This document shows, piece after piece, positions 19,052-28,171 of a DNA stretch of 64,000 bases. This DNA is from Cellvibrionaceae bacterium (GTDB lineage: Bacteria; Pseudomonadota; Gammaproteobacteria; Pseudomonadales; Cellvibrionaceae): positions 723,063 through 787,062 of the forward strand of contig JANPZW010000009.1 of assembly GCA_024707385.1 (NCBI GenBank), given 5' to 3'. Numbering within the stretch: position 1 is the first letter of the stretch; every line of letters starts with the position of its first letter. A program made the translations under genes and the position numbers. A model generated the notes under the pieces. The model was not told the origin of the DNA. It saw nothing but the letters and a program-made list of their open reading frames with translations, and did not search any database.

Positions 19052-20320
19052 ATGTTCCTGAAAAAAGCATTGGCAATGGCCATTCTCGCCGCGCCCATCG
19101 CGGTGATGAATGGCTGCGGCGGCGACAATTCCACCGCCGGAACAACTACGAATTCGGTGCCATTCTCACTGGCTCTGACCGACGGCCCGGTAGATTCAGC
19201 GACTGCGGTCGTTATTGAATTGACCGGCGTGTCCATCAAGCCCAAAGGCGCCGAAGCCATAGTTGTCGAGTTTGAAACTCCCCGCAGCATCGATCTGTTG
19301 CAGTTGCAGGAAGGCGCGGTCACCGACCTGATCAACGGTTTGGAACTGGAGCCCGGCGATTACGACGGCATTCATCTGCAAATCAACGCAGTGAAGGATG
19401 ATGTGCTGGATTCCTACGTGGAGCTTGAAGACGGCACGACTGTCGAGCTGGAATTGCAGGGCAAAGGCGAGCACGGTCTGCACATCACCAAACCCTTCAC
19501 TCTGGTGGAAGGCGAGCCGGCTGAGTTCACCATCGACTTCGACCTGCGCAAGTCACTGCTTGAGCGCGACGGCTACATCGTCCTCAAACCGCATCTGCAC
19601 CTGGTACACAATCACCACGCTGGCCACCTTCACGGCGACCTGGACCCGGCTCTGGTAGCCGATTTGTGTGCCGATCCGTCAGTTGAGCTGGGCGCGGTAT
19701 ACGTTTTTGCCGGCGCGAATGTTGTGCCAACCGACGTGAACGGCAGCGAATCCGATCCTGTTGCCAGCGCTCTGGTGAAACTGTCTCCCAAAGGTGAGTA
19801 CCACTATCACGTCGGCTTCCTCGAAGCCGGTGAATACACTGTGGCCTACACCTGTGACGCTGCCTCGGACAGCCCGGAAGAAGTCAACGAGCTGACTTTT
19901 GCCGTTCTGGAACCTGTCACCATCGAAGAATGTCAAGAGCACGAGCATCCCTTCCCGCCCCATGCACCGCATGAAAAATGGGACGAGAGTGTGTGCGAAG
20001 AAATCCTGAACGGCGGATCTGAAGAGCCTACGGAAGAAGAGCCAGCGGAAGAAGTGCCTGCTGACGATGCAGCCACCGAAACCGACGGCACCGAAGCTGA
20101 GAACCCGGTTCCACACCGCCACATCCCGCCACATCTGAAAAAGTGGTGTGAAAACGGTGGTCAAGAATGGCATCCAGTGCCAGGCGAAGGTCCCAAAAAG
20201 CCAGTTCCCCCGGTTGAAGGCGAAACACCTGTTGAGCCCGAAACTCCCGTTGAACCTGAAACCCCGGTCGATGGCGAAACCCCGGTTGAGACCCCGGTAG
20301 AAGTACCGGTCGAAGCCTAA
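19052..20320 (+). CDS. DUF4382 lipoprotein with His-rich and ETPVEP-repeat tail
   Basis: The 422-residue lipoprotein (signal ending MNGC) has a DUF4382 domain at about residues 30-185: FSLALTDGPVDSATAVVIEL, VDLLQLQ-like IDLLQLQEGA and LEPGDYDGIHLQIN are family hallmarks. A second beta domain follows (VASALVKLSPKGEYHYHVGF, EAGEYTVAYTCD). The C-terminal third is acidic and rich in His and Pro (HEHPFPPHAPHEKW, PHRHIPPHLKKW) and ends in ETPVEP/ETPVDG repeats. The His clusters could bind metal. DUF4382 proteins are uncharacterised surface proteins. The gene is divergent from the DUF6502/DUF5666 pair. Confidence 0.85.
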   Translation: MFLKKALAMAILAAPIAVMNGCGGDNSTAGTTTNSVPFSLALTDGPVDSATAVVIELTGVSIKPKGAEAIVVEFETPRSIDLLQLQEGAVTDLINGLELEPGDYDGIHLQINAVKDDVLDSYVELEDGTTVELELQGKGEHGLHITKPFTLVEGEPAEFTIDFDLRKSLLERDGYIVLKPHLHLVHNHHAGHLHGDLDPALVADLCADPSVELGAVYVFAGANVVPTDVNGSESDPVASALVKLSPKGEYHYHVGFLEAGEYTVAYTCDAASDSPEEVNELTFAVLEPVTIEECQEHEHPFPPHAPHEKWDESVCEEILNGGSEEPTEEEPAEEVPADDAATETDGTEAENPVPHRHIPPHLKKWCENGGQEWHPVPGEGPKKPVPPVEGETPVEPETPVEPETPVDGETPVETPVEVPVEA

Positions 20321-20366
20321 TCCGACGACTGATTTGCCTGATATTCACCTAACTGGCGCAATTGCC

Positions 20367-20405
20367 AACCCCTCGCTTGCTTGAGCTTCAAGCGAGGGGT
20401 TTTTT
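20367..20405 (+). terminator. Rho-independent terminator after the DUF4382 gene
   Basis: A 13-bp stem AACCCCTCGCTTG/CAAGCGAGGGGTT with a nine-base loop ends in a T run. It lies 47 bases after the stop codon. Confidence 0.9.
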
Positions 20406-20692
20406 AACGGCGCTGCGGCGCACCGCTTCCCTCTATACCCACACTTAACCACCTACCCGCTCCTAACCACCCTCCCCACGCTTACTGATTCGCCTATTCA
20501 TCTCCCGGCAGAACACTCATCCGAACAAGGTTGCGCTTATCCGGCAAGCACTACGCATCAGTTGCGGCCGCGATCGCTGTTCTATAGGCTGATCGGCCTT
20601 CAGAGGTGCCGGCCGGGAGACTCCCACTTATTCAAGCTGCGCTGGCCGCTGATTGTGTTACCCCTGCATCACCCATTTCCCCAGAGCTGTAT
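20406..20692. other. Intergenic region without recognised content
   Basis: C-rich sequence (repeated CCACC/CCTACC words near 20448-20478) leads to the MFS gene. A frame open from 20606 continues into that gene, but its first 29 residues are not typical of the family. No RNA gene seen. Confidence 0.3.
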
Positions 20693-21917
20693 ATGAACCA
20701 AGCTTCACCTGCCGATCCCTTGCCCAGCAAAGAATTTATTGTGCTTATGGCTGCCATCATGTCCGTGGTCGCGCTGTCCATCGACGCCATGCTGCCGGCG
20801 CTGGTCGTTATCGGAGAGGATTTCGGCCTCAGCAATCCCAACCACGCCCAATTCATTATCAGTGCAATCTTCGGCGGCCAAGCGGTAGGGCAGCTGGTGT
20901 GCGGACCGCTCTCCGATGCTCTGGGCCGCAAGCGTTTGCTCATGATCAGTTTTGTGGTGTATCTGATTGGGAGCGTGATTTGTTTAGCGGCTAACAATCT
21001 GGAACAAATGCTGGTCGGCCGATTTATTCAAGGATTTGCCGGCGCGGGCCCTTACATCTCGACCATCTCCATCATCCGCGACCGCTGCAGCGGTTATGCA
21101 ATGGCACGCATCATGTCTCTGGTGATGATGATTTTTATTATGGTACCCGTCATAGCACCCACCCTCGGGCAATTCATGTTATTGCTCGGCTCTTGGCGGC
21201 TTATTTTCGCGCTCTTATTTTGTTACGGGCTCGCCATTATGCTGTGGAGCTTTTTACGCCTGGAGGAAACCCTCCCACCCACTCGCCGCGTGCCATTTTC
21301 CGCCGCCAATATCAAACGCGGGGCTTTTACCGTACTCACCAACCGCACAACCGTGAGCTACATGATATGCGCAGGCTTAGTGTTCGGTGCATTGATCGGC
21401 TATTTAAATTCCTGCCTGCAAATATTCCAGGGCATCTATGCCGTGGGCGATGCCTTCGCGCTCTATTTTGGCGCCCTGGCGTTTACGCTCGGCCTCGCAT
21501 CCTTATCTAATTCCCGCCTGGTGCGCCGGTTCGGGCCGCGTTCGATTTGCATCACGGCGCTGGTGTGCTTCTCCACATCCTCTGCGCTTCTGCTGTGCGC
21601 CCAGTTTTTTTATTGCCGTCCCTATCTGGCTCTTTATGCTCTACGCCGCCATTATTTTCGCCTGTTTTGGTTTGCTGTTTGGCAATCTGAATGCCCTGGC
21701 CATGGAACCTATGGGGCATATTGCGGGAATCGCCTCCGCGCTGATCGGCGCTACCTCTTCATTGATTTCCATTTCGACTGGTACCCTGATCGGACAACTG
21801 TTTAACCAGACACTGATTCCCTTGGTGGGCGGTTTCCTGATTTTGGGTCTCCTCGCCCTGGGAATCGTATCTGTGGTGAAACCTGAGAAGGCTCCCGCGC
21901 GAACGTCCGAAGCCTAA
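20693..21917 (+). CDS. MFS drug-resistance transporter, Bcr/CflA type (one frame break)
   Basis: The product is a 12-helix major facilitator of the Bcr/CflA group that exports drugs by proton antiport. I start at the ATG at 20693, just before the first helix (FIVLMAAIMSVVALSIDAML). The motif-A loop reads CGPLSDALGRKRLL and motif C-like GFAGAGPYIS follows. The frame breaks in the T7 run 21605-21611. Removing one T gives QFFIAVPIWLFMLYAAIIFA and the final helices down to the stop at 21917, total length about 407 residues, normal for the family. An internal sequencing insertion is more likely than inactivation. Confidence 0.85.
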
Positions 21918-22001
21918 CCCGTTCCATAAGAATTCCCTTTCGTGCTATTCCCTCGCCTCTGCGGACGAGGGAATAGCGTGCCTATATCCTCTCCTTTGGC
22001 A

Positions 22002-22031
22002 AAAAAAATGCGGGCCATGCCCGCTTTTTTT
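22002..22031. terminator. Terminator between MFS and poly-Ser lipoprotein genes
   Basis: GCGGGC/GCCCGC with a three-base loop is flanked by eight A and seven T, so it can stop transcription from both convergent genes. A second inverted repeat (GCTATTCCCTCG/CGAGGGAATAGC) lies just before it at about 21943-21977. Confidence 0.8.
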
Positions 22032-22065
22032 CTTGAATGATCAAAGCCGCTAAAGCGGCACTCTA

Positions 22066-24369
22066 TCAGTCCGGAATTTCCACCAACACCGCAAGACCGG
22101 CCGACTGCGGCACAGTCTCCCCCGTCGGAATATAACCAGTGGTAAAAATTCCGTAGCTTGCCGTTGCATTCCAATAGCCCTTAAGACGCAGAGCGCCATT
22201 GGGATCGGCAATATTCAGGGTTGCTGCGCCATTCGCCGCGATCTGAGCGGTCACAGCGCGGTCGCTTGCGCCGATTACACCAGACACTATCTGAGCACCC
22301 ATATTAGCTTTAACCAAAGTGCTCTGGCTCAGCGCCGCTGTACCGGCGGTGTTACTGGTCCACGTCAACACCGAATCAAAACGGGTATTGGTCAAACGCC
22401 ATGCTTTGCCGCGGAATTCCGTATCCAGGAACATGACCCGGTAGCGTTTATTGGCTAGGTTTGGTGTAGCCGCAGGCAATTTGACAAAAAGTGTCTGGCT
22501 GAAGCCCGCTTCCGTTTCATCTTCGCCATTGGATTCGCCAAAGGCTGCAAAATCGGCCGTGTCATTGAAATAACCATCGGTAGGCTCACCATTAATCGAT
22601 AGCTGGCCGTCGGCAGCGATTGCAAACGTCAGGTCCTCTGCCTCCGCTGACTCAACATGTGCTTCAACTTCTCCAGAAGAGTTACGACTGATGCGATTGC
22701 GTTCAGCCGCGCTGTAATCCAGTGAACCTGCAGCAAATTCCAGTAGATTGGCTTCCGTTTCAATTTCCATATGGCCGTTGGCCGTCATAATGACACCGAG
22801 ATAAACCCGGCCGAACGAGCCACTCACGGCACTGGTGGTCATGTCGGTTGGCGCTTTGAAAAACACCTCGAGCCCGCGGTTGACCTTCTTCACCTTCAAC
22901 GGCATCCGGATTCAGCGCATCTTTCTCGCCGTCGTTATTCGTATCGATGGTCGCATAGCGCACTGAGGCTTCCTGATTCAACTGGAAGAACAGATTCTGA
23001 TCCCGGACTTTCTGTAGACGATAAGTCACCGGCGGCCAGCGCCAGGCAAAATCCCCATCGATTTCTTCTTCAAACTCACCTTCGATCACCAGGGCATTCG
23101 AGCTGTTGAAAGCGGCGGAAAAGGTTTCGGATTTTTTCCTCCATATCGACTGAATAATTAAAGCCATGGATCTGTTCATCATTGCCGTGCAGGCTGCCCC
23201 ATGCGGACTCTTCTCCGAGATGTTCCACTTCGACGGAGCCATCGGCGTTGCCAGTGAAAACAAAATTCGAACGCCACAGATCGACAGCGAAAGTGCCAGA
23301 GGAGTATACCTTGGAGTCATGCAACGCCAATTGCATAGACGCGCTGCGATACGTCCCCGAAATGTTGCTCGCATTGCCCGGCTCCGCCTGAATCACCTCG
23401 ATCTGACTTTCAATATATTCACCAACAGACGCCTCGAGCTGCTCAAACAGAGTGGAAAGATCACTGCCGGCAGTGAGATCGAACTGTTCAACACGGCCAG
23501 ATAATTTCACTACAGCTGAAGGCTCGAGTACTTTGAGGTCGGTTTCATTTTCAATGAATTTACGCAAGATAAACTCGGAGGTCGGAGAAATATTCACCGC
23601 CTCCTGCACGACCTGTGCACGCATTTCGCTGTTGCCAGCTCCGGTAATGCGCACCACCAGATCGCCCGCCAGATTTACTCCCGTAGGCAGTGTGAGCATA
23701 TAACTACCATCGATGGAGGTAACAGTTTGCGCGAGCACATCACCAACTTGATCACCCGAGTTGTCGATGCGAATCAGTTCGACTGTCGCACCTCTGACAG
23801 GCTCAAGACCGCTAATTGCCGCAGCAACGTCACCGACGATAAATTTCATAACAAACTGGAGCAAACTGAAATTTTTGAATTGGGTAACGGCATCGGCTGG
23901 CGCAGTTACGATACCGCTGACTTCAATCCCCGGCTCCCCGCCACTTGAACTGGACGATGAAGAACTCGAGCTGGAGCTCGAAGAGGCACTGCTGCTTGAT
24001 GAACTCGAACTCGCAGAACTCGATGACGAACTCGAGGAAGAGCCTGCTACTTGACGAAGAACTGCTACTTGACGAAGAACTGCTACTTGACGAAGAACTG
24101 CTAGATGAACTCGAGACAATCACTCCGCTGGACGAGCTCGCTGATGAGCTTGAACTGGACGAATTAGATGAACTGGAGCTGGAACTCGAAGAAGAACTGC
24201 TTGCTACCGCTCCATTGGAACTGGACGATGAGCTTGATGAACTGGAAGAGCTCGATGAAGAACTTGAGCTGGAGCTGCCGCCGGGATTATCGCGGTGTTT
24301 TGAATCCGAGCTGCTGCAACCAAACAGCAGAGTCGTCATAGACAAGGCCAAAAAAAGCTTGTGAAGCAT
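22066..24369 (-). CDS. Large poly-Ser lipoprotein of unknown function (three frame breaks)
   Basis: Lipoprotein signal (TTLLFGC, start at 24369), then about 130 residues of serine tracts interrupted by NGAVA and GVIV, then a beta-rich body: GIVTAPADAVTQFKNFSLLQ, an extracellular-type SIDGSYMLTLPTGVNLAGDL segment, and further domains to the stop at 22066. The reading needs three frame changes, near 24035-24045 (inside the serine tract), in the T6 run 23132-23137, and near 22890. One-base changes at the last two join METFSAAFNSS-like and EEVNRGLEVFFKAP readings. Full length would be about 766 residues. The body recalls carboxypeptidase-regulatory-like folds, but I do not recognise an enzyme. 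It is probably displayed on the cell surface. Confidence 0.7.
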
Positions 24370-24655
24370 CAAAAACTCTCCGTACTCAAGGGGAAATTCC
24401 TGTCAGCCGACGAGGTGGCCATCAAAAATTAACGCATATTTTTGACGCGACAAATTTTTATCAAAAATTGCAAGATGATATGTCAATTTATTGACTGCCT
24501 ACGCTGACAGCATTGTTTGCCGATTGAGTATAGGAAACTTCGAGGAAATTGCCGGCTGGCGGAACACCAGACGAGCTATTAAGAATTGCCCAAGAGATAG
24601 GTTAGCGGCGAACACAAAGCAAAACGAGCGGCATTACGCCGCCCAAATGATCTGG

Positions 24656-24730
24656 AGAAATTCAGACTTGATCTGCCACGATGGCACGAAATTAGGAAGC
24701 GCTTACTTGCAGAAATTCAGACTTGATCTG
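24656..24730. repeat. 20-bp direct repeat, two copies
   Basis: AGAAATTCAGACTTGATCTG occurs at 24656-24675 and again, identical, at 24711-24730. The second copy runs into the left arm of a long hairpin at 24723-24767, so the first copy looks like a truncated copy of that element. The gap 24370-24774 contains no gene. Confidence 0.8.
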
Positions 24731-24767
24731 ACAGTTACCGGATTTTCAAGGGTGACTGTCAGGTCAA
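24723..24767. repeat. REP-like imperfect palindrome (17-bp stem)
   Basis: TTGATCTGACAGTTACC (24723-24739) pairs with GGTGACTGTCAGGTCAA (24751-24767) across an 11-base loop. The two differences from perfect complementarity are G-U pairs in RNA. It sits between the 3' ends of two minus-strand genes' neighbours, typical of REP elements mobilised by RAYT/Y1 transposases. No transposase is in the window. It could also act as a terminator for transcripts entering from the right. Confidence 0.6.
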
Positions 24768-24774
24768 AATCAGC

Positions 24775-25218
24775 TTACTCCTTTTTAAATTGCGGCATCT
24801 CTTCCACGTCTTCAGACATGCCTTTTCCTTCACTCATGTTCCTTGCATTTTCCACTCTGACACCCAAATCAAATTTGCCTGATTTGTAACCGCGCTCATA
24901 ATCGGAACGCAGCTCTTCAGGGCAGCTTTTGTTCATGGGTTTCTTTGTATATCCGCGGTCATAGCCGTTCTGGTGTGTGCAATGCTCGACCATACCTTTG
25001 GAATACCCGTCGATGTATGCTTGCATGGCACCCGCCTCCAGCCGATCACCACAGCCATCGCGATACGGATCAAATTGTCGGACGGATTCACCGGCTTGAG
25101 CGGTTTCGTAACCGAATTTGCCCCAATCCAAGCCACTACAACTGACCCGTTTAACGTTGCCACCACATCCCGCCAAAAGGCCTGCGCATACCACTGCCGA
25201 TATTATCCACTTCGTCAT
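24775..25218 (-). CDS. DUF2799 lipoprotein
   Basis: The 147-residue lipoprotein (lipobox LLAGC) has a DUF2799 domain: CSGLDWGKFGYETAQAGES, then an AYIDGYSKGMVEHCTHQNGY segment and a YERGYKSGKF motif near the end, with several cysteines that may form disulfides. This family is found as small outer-membrane or periplasmic lipoproteins of unknown role in gammaproteobacteria. It is transcribed in the same direction as the TonB-operon genes upstream, separated from the TPR gene by 60 bases, so read-through is possible. Confidence 0.8.
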   Translation of the reverse strand: MTKWIISAVVCAGLLAGCGGNVKRVSCSGLDWGKFGYETAQAGESVRQFDPYRDGCGDRLEAGAMQAYIDGYSKGMVEHCTHQNGYDRGYTKKPMNKSCPEELRSDYERGYKSGKFDLGVRVENARNMSEGKGMSEDVEEMPQFKKE

Positions 25219-25278
25219 TTGGAGCTCTCCTCTATTGGTTTTACCGCTTTGTTTTTATCCACTTTTGTTTCGATTGCA

Positions 25279-26655
25279 TCAACTCTGGGTTTTGAGGATA
25301 TTTTCCAGAGTTTCTATATTGTCTTTCAGGTGCGCCATTTCGGGAAATTTCTGCATAACGGCGCGCAGCTGCGTGAGTGCCGCACTGTAATCCTGCATCT
25401 GAATATACAATTGCGCGCGCCCCAACAGCGCCTGCTTCTCGACTCCTGCAACCGATTCCGCACGCATGTAGATCAGCTCAGCTTCCACGTACACTTTTCG
25501 CTGCGTCAGGAAGTTCCCATAGGCCACAAGAGCGCTGCCACTGGCTGGATTTAACTCCAACGCCTGGCGAAATGCAGTTTGCGCTTTTTTATCATCGCCT
25601 TTGTGAGCGGCCACCTGAGCCACTTCAACATGATACTGACTTTTTTCATCCTGACTCAGCCGATCCATATTGCGCGAGACAATTTTGAGCATCTGCTCCG
25701 CTTTGTCCCACATGCCTTGGCGCGTCAACCACGAAAAATATTCATCGATACCGCTGCCATCGAAATAATTCTGGCGCAAACCTTCATCTAGCAATTCGAT
25801 TGCCCGGTCATAACTGCCAAGTTGCAAATGCAATTTCGCCAGAGTTTTCAGATTGCGCGGGTCCTTATCTCCCAGTAACGCCGCCATTTCAAGGCTGGTT
25901 AATGCGGAGCGATAATTTTCGCTGTTCAATGCGAGTGCTGCCTGATTCAACCAAAGAGCGGGCAGATTCGGCTTACGGCTGATGATGTCGTTCAACAATG
26001 CCTGCGCGGACTCGAACATACGTGCTTGCGTCAGCGCCGCCAACAGCCCCTGCTGCCATTGCAGATTATCCGGCTCGAGGGCGGCTGCGCGCTGGTAGCT
26101 GCTGATGGCGCTGTAAGCGCCGAATTGTGTGAGGTTCAAATAACCCAGCTGGCCGTGAATCAATGCATCGTCTGAGCCCAGAGCTACAGCGCGGGCGAAA
26201 TGTTCACGCGCTTTTTGCAACTGTTCCTTTTTTAGATACAACTGACCGAGATCCGCATGGGCTCGGATAAGTTGCGGCATGCGTTTGAGCACGTCCAGAT
26301 AGGTCGCTTCCGCTTTGTCGTGCATGTCCAGCGAGAAATAGATTTGTGCCTGCAGCATCAACATCGCAGGGCTTAGTTCAATCGAGTAAAACTTTTCTAA
26401 TTCCGCCAGCACTTCCCGCCGCTTGCCCGCGTCCAGAAGCTCTCTCAGCTGCTCCGCTTTTTCATATTCCGATGTTGCAATTGACGCTTCGCGCTCCTGA
26501 TACGGCCCGGTGAATTGCGGCAGCACAAATGTCGGCGGGCTGAACTGAATCTCCATTTTTGGAGCGGCCGCGAGGGTGGGTATTGCAAGCAACACCGCAA
26601 TACCCGAAAACGCGGATTTCTCCAGCCTATTCCAGAAACCTGTTCCTAGCCGCAT
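25279..26655 (-). CDS. TPR-repeat periplasmic protein of the TonB2-type operon
   Basis: The 458-residue product starts at 26655 with a signal peptide (AVLLAIPTLAAAP) and consists of many tetratricopeptide repeats, for example PQLIRAHADLGQLYLKKEQL, DALIHGQLGYLNLTQFGAYS and PASGSALVAYGNFLTQRKVY. It is the last gene of the DUF3450-TtpC-ExbB-ExbD-TonB series and starts 26 bases after the repaired TonB stop. A TPR protein in this place is a regular feature of the TonB2-type systems of marine and plant-degrading gammaproteobacteria, where it is thought to aid complex assembly or stability. Confidence 0.85.
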   Translation of the reverse strand: MRLGTGFWNRLEKSAFSGIAVLLAIPTLAAAPKMEIQFSPPTFVLPQFTGPYQEREASIATSEYEKAEQLRELLDAGKRREVLAELEKFYSIELSPAMLMLQAQIYFSLDMHDKAEATYLDVLKRMPQLIRAHADLGQLYLKKEQLQKAREHFARAVALGSDDALIHGQLGYLNLTQFGAYSAISSYQRAAALEPDNLQWQQGLLAALTQARMFESAQALLNDIISRKPNLPALWLNQAALALNSENYRSALTSLEMAALLGDKDPRNLKTLAKLHLQLGSYDRAIELLDEGLRQNYFDGSGIDEYFSWLTRQGMWDKAEQMLKIVSRNMDRLSQDEKSQYHVEVAQVAAHKGDDKKAQTAFRQALELNPASGSALVAYGNFLTQRKVYVEAELIYMRAESVAGVEKQALLGRAQLYIQMQDYSAALTQLRAVMQKFPEMAHLKDNIETLENILKTQS

Positions 26656-26681
26656 ACATCCATATCCTCGATCATGTTCTA

Positions 26682-27357
26682 TTAATAAAGACGAGCGTGT
26701 AGAGATAAATAGCTTGAACCGGGCGCCCATTTTTTGGTGGGAATCGTAAAGCGCGAGTCATTTATCGCTTTGCGGATCACATCCACCATTTCGGGGTACA
26801 CGGGATCAATGATTTTTTTACGTAAGCTTTGCCCTGTTGATCAATGATGATCTCAACTTTGGTGGTCACCCGATCGATGCCCCTCTCGCGCATTTGACGG
26901 GGAAATGCAATGCGGTTGTTGGATAGGAGACGGGGGACGCTGTCCAGCTCCTTAACCTCCACCATCGGAAAATCCACACTCAAATTAGAGCTGAGATCAA
27001 ACTTGTCGCTATCGAATTCCGGCTTTTCCACGCGCACAAGATTATCGAGGGAAAGGCTGGGATTGGCGGAGTAAGTCATGGGGGCGCCGCCGCCAGTTCC
27101 CAATAAATCCATACTCGGATTGGGTGATGAGGAGGCCTGTTGCTGTTGCACAATCGGCGGCGGAGGCTCCGGCGGTGGTGGCGCCGCCACATCCACGTTT
27201 CTCACCGTCAGAGTGTCGGCCTGCCTATCAGATGGAATTTTCACCATCAAAATTAACATTAACAACGCGCATGTGAGCAACACGCTGGACATCCACGGCA
27301 GCACACGCACCAGCAGACTTTTTTCTTCACGGGTGCGGACAAATGCAGGCTATTCAT
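26682..27357 (-). CDS. tonB: TonB2-type energy transducer (two frame breaks)
   Basis: The protein carries an N-terminal membrane anchor (SSVLLTCALLMLILMV), a Pro-rich spacer (AAPPPPEPPPPIV) and the TonB C-terminal domain (IAFPRQMRERGIDRVTTKVE, IIIDQQGKAYVKK). The open frame stops early at 26777. One more base in the T7 run 26813-26819 restores IIDPVYPEMVDVIRKAINDS and RFTIPTKKW, ending at 26682. A second break at 27320-27325 lets the gene start at the ATG at 27357, which overlaps the end of exbD (ATGAATAG). It passes proton-motive force to outer-membrane TonB receptors for glycan or iron uptake. Confidence 0.85.
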
Positions 27358-27757
27358 GTGCAGTTGCAATATTGATGCTTTCGATACCAGCGAGCTTAGC
27401 CTGGTCGATCACTTTGACCAGCAATTCAGTCGGTACGCGTTTATCAGCCTGTATTACCAATGGGCGCGAGTTGGATCGGCTCAGTTGCAGAAGCGTTGCG
27501 CGCACGCCATCCACGCCAATATTGGTGCCGCCATAAAAAACCTCCCCGCTGGAGGTAATCGCCAGGAGGTAAACGGATTTTTGCAGCTTTTGTGCCGATA
27601 CAGCCGTGGGTTTTTCCACATCGACGCCGGTTTCGCGCACGAATGCTGTTGTGACGATAAAAAATATCAACAGGATGAAAACCACATCCAGCAAAGGCGC
27701 CAGATCAATCTCCTGGCCTTTGGCCTCGTCAATCTTTTGTTCGATTGAGGATCTCAT
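27350..27757 (-). CDS. exbD: ExbD-type proton channel subunit
   Basis: The 135-residue protein has one transmembrane helix with the essential aspartate in APLLDVVFILLIFFIVTTAF, followed by a periplasmic domain (VEKPTAVSAQ, RPLVIQADKRVPTELLVKVI). It forms the proton channel together with ExbB and drives TonB. The start at 27757 lies inside the end of the ExbB frame, with AAGGAGCGAGC as ribosome binding site. Length and motif are normal. It belongs to the TonB2 subtype, as shown by gene order. Confidence 0.92.
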   Translation of the reverse strand: MRSSIEQKIDEAKGQEIDLAPLLDVVFILLIFFIVTTAFVRETGVDVEKPTAVSAQKLQKSVYLLAITSSGEVFYGGTNIGVDGVRATLLQLSRSNSRPLVIQADKRVPTELLVKVIDQAKLAGIESINIATAHE

Positions 27758-28157
27758 GCTCGCTCCTTATCATCCAGTTCCGCCGCTGGTGACTTAGCAA
27801 CCCGGCCAGCAATAAACCAGGTATAACCAAAACCAGTCCTAATTGAGTCGTAAAAAGCGCATCACTGATGCCGCCAGTTACCAGCTCCTGGAGAGCGAGC
27901 CCTCCATCTCTGGCCATGCCGATAAATGTCGCGGTCAACCCAGTAATCGTTCCAAGCAGACCGAGCAATGGCAGAGCCGCCAACATCTGGCGAATGCTTT
28001 GATGCCAGTATTGTGTCGCTTCGAACCAGTCTTGATCATGGCGCTCCACAAAGCAAAACCGAATGAGCAGACCGTAACAAAAAAGCGCCACCACCAACGT
28101 TGCCCACACCACCGGGTTGTCCAGCAGTGGCCATGATTCCGTCAGGGCATCCATCAT
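27729..28157 (-). CDS. exbB: ExbB2-type proton channel subunit
   Basis: A short 142-residue MotA/TolQ/ExbB protein with an N-terminal helix (PVVWATLVVALFCYGLLIRF) and the conserved core LAALPLLGLLGTITGLTATF, QELVTGGISDALFTTQLGL and VIPGLLLAGLL. It is much shorter than classical ExbB, as is typical of ExbB2 proteins of the TonB2 system. The upstream TtpC gene ends 15 bases before it and the downstream exbD gene overlaps it by 29 bases. It sits in the inner membrane as the pentameric ring around ExbD. Confidence 0.9.
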   Translation of the reverse strand: MMDALTESWPLLDNPVVWATLVVALFCYGLLIRFCFVERHDQDWFEATQYWHQSIRQMLAALPLLGLLGTITGLTATFIGMARDGGLALQELVTGGISDALFTTQLGLVLVIPGLLLAGLLSHQRRNWMIRSEHEILNRTKD

Positions 28158-28171
28158 TCCGAAAACACCTG

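Noticed and set aside
23945..24364. Leu/Asp/Glu-rich open frame on the plus strand (LLLDEELLLDEEL)
   Set aside because: It is the complement of the poly-serine codons. The same artefact appears opposite the other serine linkers at 3.6 kb and 35.9 kb.
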